From JAVBQF01 sp031549195 (GTDB lineage Bacteria; Bacillota_I; Bacilli_A; RF39; UBA660), in assembly GCA_031549195.1 (NCBI GenBank), contig JAVBQF010000027.1:1-17530 (forward strand): a DNA stretch of 17,530 nt. The letters are read 5' to 3'. The notes beneath the pieces were generated by a model, which was not told where the DNA came from, ran no database searches, and saw nothing but the letters and a program-made list of their open reading frames with translations. This document shows positions 13,932 through 17,530 of this stretch, one piece after another. The position numbers and the translations under genes were made by a program. Each line of letters opens with the position of its first letter. Position 1 is the stretch's first letter.

Positions 13932-15146
13932 ATGGAAGCTGTAAAAGAAAGAACAAAAGTAAAAGTATCTTTATTACCCCACACATCATTTTTAAAAGAT
14001 GATGGGACTTTTGATAGGGAAGAGGCACTGCTGTATTCGGCAAGGGTTGGTGGTATTTGCTACAACCAAGATGGACTGATGGCATCATTTTCTGAGCCAT
14101 TATTAAATACAGAAAAAAGAGTCAAAATTACTACTTCAGGAGAACACCAAAGTATATATGAACATATAAATGTTGGTTTATACTTTGAGGATATACCTAA
14201 AATACTAATAATGATTTTAAATAATGAGCATCAATATTCCACAAGTGAGAGATCTCTTCGCTATACACCTATTAAATATGGTGCAGCAGCTATATCTGAT
14301 AAAGAAATAGATTTATACTTTAAATGGATGGAGATATTAAAAACAGAGATTAAGTCTAGATATAGTAGCTACTATACGGATTCTAAGATAGAGACTATCG
14401 CCCAAGAAAATAGTAGATTCATGATTACTATGTTTATCAATAGCGAAATGGTTCATACAATACCACTTGCTCAAGTAAATCGTGTTGCAGTCTTCTTAAA
14501 GAAGTATATAGAAGAAGAGCCAGAGAGTAAATTTAAAGAAAGAATAGTTCCATACATGGAAGATGTTTTATCTGAATTAGTTAGATTAAATGTTATAGAT
14601 GACCGTTTACAATCAAATAGAAAAAATCGTACAATATCTTTATTTGGTAAGAATTTAAAAGAAAAGAAAGAAGAGTTTGGAGAAGCTTACTCAACAGTAT
14701 ATAAAGGTACCTGTATTGAACTTGCTCAAGCTCAACGCCATAGAACTTTATATTATCAAATAGAATTTGATGAAGATAATAAAGAGTATTTTGTGCCTCC
14801 AATAATTGAAGGTAATAAAGAATTGAGAGAAGAATGGCTTAACGATTTGAATAGTGTTAAAGACCTATTTCCTCTAGGTGAATTGATGCTTGTGCACGAA
14901 AAAGGAACCTATGATACTTTTAAAATGAAATTAAAGGAGAGACTATGTACTGCATGTCAGGTCGAAGTTATGCGTTTAACTAAAGAAACATTAGATAAAT
15001 ATCTAGTGGCATTGAAGAAAGAAAAACATCCACTTTATAATGATTTAATCAAGTATTCAAAAGGTGCAAGATGTACATTCCCTGATTACAAATGCTCTAG
15101 ACCATGCAATTTCCCTGAAGGAATAAATTTGACAAGACTAATATAA
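13932..15146 (+). CDS. ThyX-like protein with two ThyX halves (putative FAD-dependent thymidylate synthase)
   Basis: ThyX makes dTMP from dUMP using FAD and methylene-tetrahydrofolate. Ordinary ThyX has about 220-250 residues; this protein has 404 and appears to hold two ThyX-related halves. The first contains SIYEH (74-78) and NEHQYSTSERSLRY (98-111), which fits RHRxxSxNExSxRY with RHR lost but S, E, S and RY kept. The second contains AQAQRHRTLYYQ (265-276), FVPPII (287-292), FPLGE (313-317) and RLCTACQVEV (337-346), the last resembling the C-terminal Leu-Arg...Ala-Gln-x-Glu end of ThyX. A Cys-rich tail (C339, C342, C381, C388, C392) may bind metal. AGGAGA precedes the ATG, and a thymidylate kinase follows 16 bases after the stop. 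Double-length ThyX proteins are known elsewhere (for example Chlamydia), so activity is plausible but unproven. Confidence 0.72.
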   Translation: MEAVKERTKVKVSLLPHTSFLKDDGTFDREEALLYSARVGGICYNQDGLMASFSEPLLNTEKRVKITTSGEHQSIYEHINVGLYFEDIPKILIMILNNEHQYSTSERSLRYTPIKYGAAAISDKEIDLYFKWMEILKTEIKSRYSSYYTDSKIETIAQENSRFMITMFINSEMVHTIPLAQVNRVAVFLKKYIEEEPESKFKERIVPYMEDVLSELVRLNVIDDRLQSNRKNRTISLFGKNLKEKKEEFGEAYSTVYKGTCIELAQAQRHRTLYYQIEFDEDNKEYFVPPIIEGNKELREEWLNDLNSVKDLFPLGELMLVHEKGTYDTFKMKLKERLCTACQVEVMRLTKETLDKYLVALKKEKHPLYNDLIKYSKGARCTFPDYKCSRPCNFPEGINLTRLI

Positions 15147-15162
15147 TATTAAGGAGTTAATT

Positions 15163-15873
15163 ATGAGAGGTAAGCTAATTATTATTGAAGGTACCGATTG
15201 CTCTGGTAAAGGTACACAAACAAAAAGATTGATAGAAAACTTAGAAGAGAGATTAGTTAGAGTAAAATATTTGAGTTTTCCTAACTACAATACGCCAACA
15301 GGTAAAATAGTAGGCGGCCCATATCTAGGAAAAACATTCATAACTAATGGCTGGTTTCCAGAAGGTGCCCCTAATGTTGATCCTAAAGTTTCATCACTAT
15401 ATTATGCGGCTGATAGACGTTATAGCAAAGAATTGTTAGATGATTCATTAAAAAAAGGGTATACAGTTGTATTGGACCGTTATACAACATCAAATATGGC
15501 ACATCAAGGCGGTAAGATAAGAGATAAAGAGGAACGTAAAAAGATGTATCAATGGTTAGAAACCTTGGAATATGAAATGTTAGAATTACCAAGACCAGAT
15601 ATAAAAATATTTTTACATGTGCCATTTGAATATTCTCTAGAATTAAAAAAGGGTAGAAAAGAAGCACTTGATGAATTGGAATCAGATGAAAACCATTTAA
15701 GATGTGCAGAAGAAGCTTATCTCGAAATGGCAGAGTTGTATGATTTCTATAAAATAGATTGTATACAAAATGGTAAGATGCGTAGTATTGATGATATTTC
15801 TGAAGAAATTTTTAAGTATATTGAAAAATTATTACCAAGAAAAGATGATGGGAGCCCAAGTATTTGGATATAA
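15163..15873 (+). CDS. tmk: Thymidylate kinase (dTMP kinase family)
   Basis: Thymidylate kinase phosphorylates dTMP to dTDP for DNA precursor synthesis. The P-loop reads GTDCSGKGTQ (10-19), a variant of GxDGxGKxTQ. The DRYTTSNMAHQG motif (105-116) supplies the DRY of the family and the Q of the thymidine pocket. FPNYNTPTGK (39-48) replaces the REPGGT motif of common bacterial enzymes and is more like the FP...PxGK type seen in eukaryotes and some bacteria. There is an inserted Gly/Pro-rich stretch (about 51-75) before SSLYYAADRRY. At 236 residues it is slightly long. AAGGAG lies before the ATG. Following the ThyX-like gene, it fits a two-step dUMP-dTMP-dTDP module. Confidence 0.88.
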   Translation: MRGKLIIIEGTDCSGKGTQTKRLIENLEERLVRVKYLSFPNYNTPTGKIVGGPYLGKTFITNGWFPEGAPNVDPKVSSLYYAADRRYSKELLDDSLKKGYTVVLDRYTTSNMAHQGGKIRDKEERKKMYQWLETLEYEMLELPRPDIKIFLHVPFEYSLELKKGRKEALDELESDENHLRCAEEAYLEMAELYDFYKIDCIQNGKMRSIDDISEEIFKYIEKLLPRKDDGSPSIWI

Positions 15874-15874
15874 G

Positions 15875-15902
15875 AAAGATACACATTAGTGTATCTTTTT
15901 TT
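15875..15902 (+). terminator. Intrinsic terminator after the thymidylate kinase gene
   Basis: AAAGATACAC (15875-15884) pairs with GTGTATCTTT (15889-15898) around an ATTA loop, followed by more T residues to 15902. It lies between the convergent kinase and secretion ATPase genes. On the reverse strand the tail after the stem is only weakly T-rich, so termination of the ATPase gene there is less certain. Confidence 0.8.
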
Positions 15903-17355
15903 ATGCTACTTCTTCTTTTTTCTTTTTATGTCTTTTTCGCTTTCTTTTTACCACTGCTTTTTCATCACTAGTAACTTTTAATTTAGGAACTTCTTCATCA
16001 TAAGCATCAATAATTTCAAGCTTATCATCTCCATTTGGCGTAATGATCACAAAATTCTCTTTTTTATTAATAGGAACTTCTTCATCATAAGCATCGATGA
16101 TTTCAATCTTTTCATTTTTGCTTCTTTCCTTTTGTTCTTCTATAACTTCATGTTTAATACTTGATTCAAGGTCAAAGTCTATATCAACTGCCTTATATAC
16201 TTCTTTAAATGTAGTCACACCATTGATAACTTTTTCCAATGCATCCTGTAATAGTGTAGTTGTATCTCCATCGTATACCAGATTTCGCAAATCTTCTTTA
16301 TCCAAATTCTCATCGTTTATTGCCTCACGCAATCTATCACTAAGTAATAAGACTTCATGGAGTGCTGTTCTACCTTTAAAACCTTTAGCACACTCAGGAC
16401 AACCAACTGGCTCATATACATCATTAACATGTTTATTCAATATTTTTTGGAAAATCTTCTTTTCATAATTAGTAGTATGTCTTAGTTTTTTACAATTATT
16501 ACAAAGTGTTCTTGCCAGTTTCTGTGAGACTATTCCATTAAGTGCAGTAGACATCAGATATCGCTCTACATTCATATCGACTAATCTTTCTATTGTACTT
16601 AATGAGTCATTAGTATGGATTGTTGATAATACTAAGTGCCCAGTAATTGCAGCACGCACCGCTATCTGAGCAGTTTCACTATCACGAATTTCTCCAATTA
16701 GAATAATATTAGGATCTTGACGTAATATAGATCTTAATGCCATGCCGAATGTAAGACCAATCTCAGCATTAACTTGTACTTGATTAATACCCTCGATATT
16801 CATCTCAACTGGGTCTTCAACTGTAATAATATTTGTTTCTTCTTTGTTAAGAGCTTGAAGCATAGAGTAAGTAGTAGTTGACTTACCTGATCCAGTCGCA
16901 CCAGTAACTAATATAATACCATTTGGAATTTCAAGCATTCTTTCAATTTTCTTTAGGTTGTGCGGTAAGAAACCAAGACTAGCTAGTCCTTCAAGACTAG
17001 CAGAGTAGTCAAGAAGACGAACAACTATTTTTTCGCCCTCGTTAGTGGGAAGACAAGATACACGCATATCTAAAGCCTTACCATTAATAACCCCTTTAAT
17101 CGCACCATCCTGAGGTAGCCTTGTCTCAGTTATATTCATTTTAGAAATAAGCTTAACTCTTGTAGTCAAATTTCTTTCATACATCTTAGGTACTCTTGAA
17201 TGGTTTCTTAGATTACCATCAATTCTCATTCTAATCATAAGTGCATCTTCAAGCGGATCCAAATGTATATCACTCGCTTGATTTTTTGCGGCAAACAAAA
17301 TTATTTGGTTAACAATGTCTACTATCGGAACATTGATAAAATCATATTCTATCAT
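15901..17355 (-). CDS. Type II secretion / type IV pilus / competence assembly ATPase (GspE/PilB/ComGA family)
   Basis: These hexameric cytoplasmic ATPases power assembly of pili, competence pseudopili or secretion pseudopilins. All family motifs are present: ASDIHLDP (27-34), Walker A GATGSGKST (152-160), Asp box ITVEDPVE (177-184), Walker B ILIGEIRD (218-225), His box HLVLSTIHTNDS (240-251), and the zinc site C285-x2-C288 with C319-x2-C322. The N-terminal GspE domain is absent, as in ComGA. The C-terminus extends about 85 residues beyond the core: it repeats EIIDAYDEEVP at 418-428 and 447-457 and ends in a Lys/Arg cluster (RKRKRHKKKK). The ATG has AAGAGGG eight bases upstream, inside the duplicated leader. 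No pilin, GspF or prepilin peptidase gene is adjacent, so partners must lie elsewhere or beyond 17530. Confidence 0.92.
   Translation of the reverse strand: MIEYDFINVPIVDIVNQIILFAAKNQASDIHLDPLEDALMIRMRIDGNLRNHSRVPKMYERNLTTRVKLISKMNITETRLPQDGAIKGVINGKALDMRVSCLPTNEGEKIVVRLLDYSASLEGLASLGFLPHNLKKIERMLEIPNGIILVTGATGSGKSTTTYSMLQALNKEETNIITVEDPVEMNIEGINQVQVNAEIGLTFGMALRSILRQDPNIILIGEIRDSETAQIAVRAAITGHLVLSTIHTNDSLSTIERLVDMNVERYLMSTALNGIVSQKLARTLCNNCKKLRHTTNYEKKIFQKILNKHVNDVYEPVGCPECAKGFKGRTALHEVLLLSDRLREAINDENLDKEDLRNLVYDGDTTTLLQDALEKVINGVTTFKEVYKAVDIDFDLESSIKHEVIEEQKERSKNEKIEIIDAYDEEVPINKKENFVIITPNGDDKLEIIDAYDEEVPKLKVTSDEKAVVKRKRKRHKKKKEEVA
15986..16110 (-). repeat. Internal imperfect direct repeat in the ATPase gene tail
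   Basis: Two 38-base copies, 15986-16023 and 16073-16110, differ at three positions and are 87 bases (29 codons) apart. Translated, they give the acidic motif EIIDAYDEEVP twice. This points to a recent in-frame segmental duplication. Confidence 0.9.
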
Positions 17356-17357
17356 AA

Positions 17358-17425
17358 CTAATACCCTCTTTACTATAATCTTCTACTATAGCTAATACCC
17401 TCTTTACTATAATCTTCTACTATAG
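17358..17425 (-). repeat. Perfect 34-bp tandem duplication in the leader of the secretion ATPase gene
   Basis: Bases 17358-17391 and 17392-17425 are identical, with five bases of a third copy (CTAAT, 17426-17430). Each copy carries on the reverse strand an AAGAGGG ribosome site (17364-17370 and 17398-17404) and a CTATA/TATAG inverted pair able to form a 5-bp hairpin. Only the copy nearest the gene has a start codon behind it. Confidence 0.95.
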
Positions 17426-17428
17426 CTA

Positions 17429-17457
17429 ATTATATAATAATAAAGAATTATAATCAA
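17429..17457 (-). promoter_or_regulatory. Housekeeping-type promoter for the secretion ATPase gene
   Basis: On the reverse strand, TTGATT (17452-17457) and a perfect TATAAT (17429-17434) are exactly 17 bases apart. RNA would begin near 17422, so both repeat copies lie in the untranslated leader. Confidence 0.6.
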
Positions 17458-17475
17458 GTATCTATGTTTTTTCTC

Positions 17476-17504
17476 TTTCAATTTTAAATAATTTATTATA
17501 TAAT
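17476..17504 (+). promoter_or_regulatory. Candidate forward promoter reading out of the window
   Basis: TTTCAA (17476-17481) and TATAAT (17499-17504) are 17 bases apart on the forward strand. No start codon with an adequate ribosome site follows before 17530, so the gene it might serve lies outside. Confidence 0.3.
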
Positions 17505-17530
17505 TATGTAGAATAGGATGAGTGGTACTA

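Noticed and set aside
16097..16468. Forward open frame inside the secretion ATPase gene
   Set aside because: Antisense shadow of the conserved ATPase; the low-complexity Ser/Leu composition comes from the reverse strand.
17358..17425. Short direct repeats as the beginning of a CRISPR array
   Set aside because: The two units abut with no spacer, and there are only two full copies inside a gene leader; this is a tandem duplication.
1..17530. TGA read as tryptophan (mollicute-type code)
   Set aside because: TGA ends yqfC, yqfD, cdd and yqzL exactly where the families end, and tryptophans are encoded by TGG.
1..17530. Insertion sequence, prophage or genomic island
   Set aside because: No transposase, integrase or phage protein and no flanking inverted repeats or target duplications seen; base composition looks uniform by eye.

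Overview
The window is strongly AT-rich (by eye about 30% GC, not computed) and uses the standard code with TGA as a stop. It reads as chromosomal core DNA of a low-GC Gram-positive (Bacillota) with endospore genes. The order rpsU - yqeY - yqfC - yqfD - ybeY - dgkA - cdd - era - yqzL - recO is the one known from spore-forming Bacillota, and lepA followed by hemW is another classic pair. YqfC/YqfD argue for a spore former or a recent descendant of one. I cannot name a genus.

Layout. 1-162 is the end of rpsU, closed by a terminator whose loop holds the stop codon. 220-1085 is an unknown 137-aa gene followed two bases later by yqeY. 1174-1461 is an unknown 95-aa gene, followed by a structured non-coding stretch ending in a terminator (1462-1580). 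1607-6603 is a tight forward operon: yqfC, yqfD, a VanZ-family membrane protein, ybeY, dgkA, cdd, era, yqzL, recO. 6668-7585 is an EamA transporter that converges on a reverse-strand arginase-family gene (7602-8477), with a shared 13-bp hairpin between them. 8583-9986 is a stand-alone MurE-family ligase. 10072-15873 is a second forward operon: lepA, an unknown 120-aa gene, hemW, an HD phosphohydrolase, a double-length ThyX-like protein and a thymidylate kinase. 15901-17355 (reverse) is a single type II secretion/type IV pilus ATPase. Its leader contains a perfect 34-bp tandem duplication below a good housekeeping promoter.

How the genes fit together. The first operon combines ribosome and RNA maturation (YbeY, Era), a membrane and spore group (YqfC, YqfD, DgkA, VanZ), pyrimidine salvage (Cdd) and repair (RecO). 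The second combines translation (LepA), haem or radical-SAM handling (HemW) and a possible dTMP module (ThyX-like, thymidylate kinase, perhaps the HD protein). No insertion sequence, prophage, CRISPR array, tRNA or rRNA was seen.

The least ordinary items are: an arginase-family protein lacking both residues specific to the second manganese site; a ThyX-like protein built of two degenerate ThyX halves plus a Cys-rich tail; the duplicated leader of the secretion ATPase and an internal repeat in its tail; a possible small RNA before yqfC; yqzL overprinted by recO; and three unrecognised small genes inserted into otherwise conserved neighbourhoods. I found no convincing large undescribed system.
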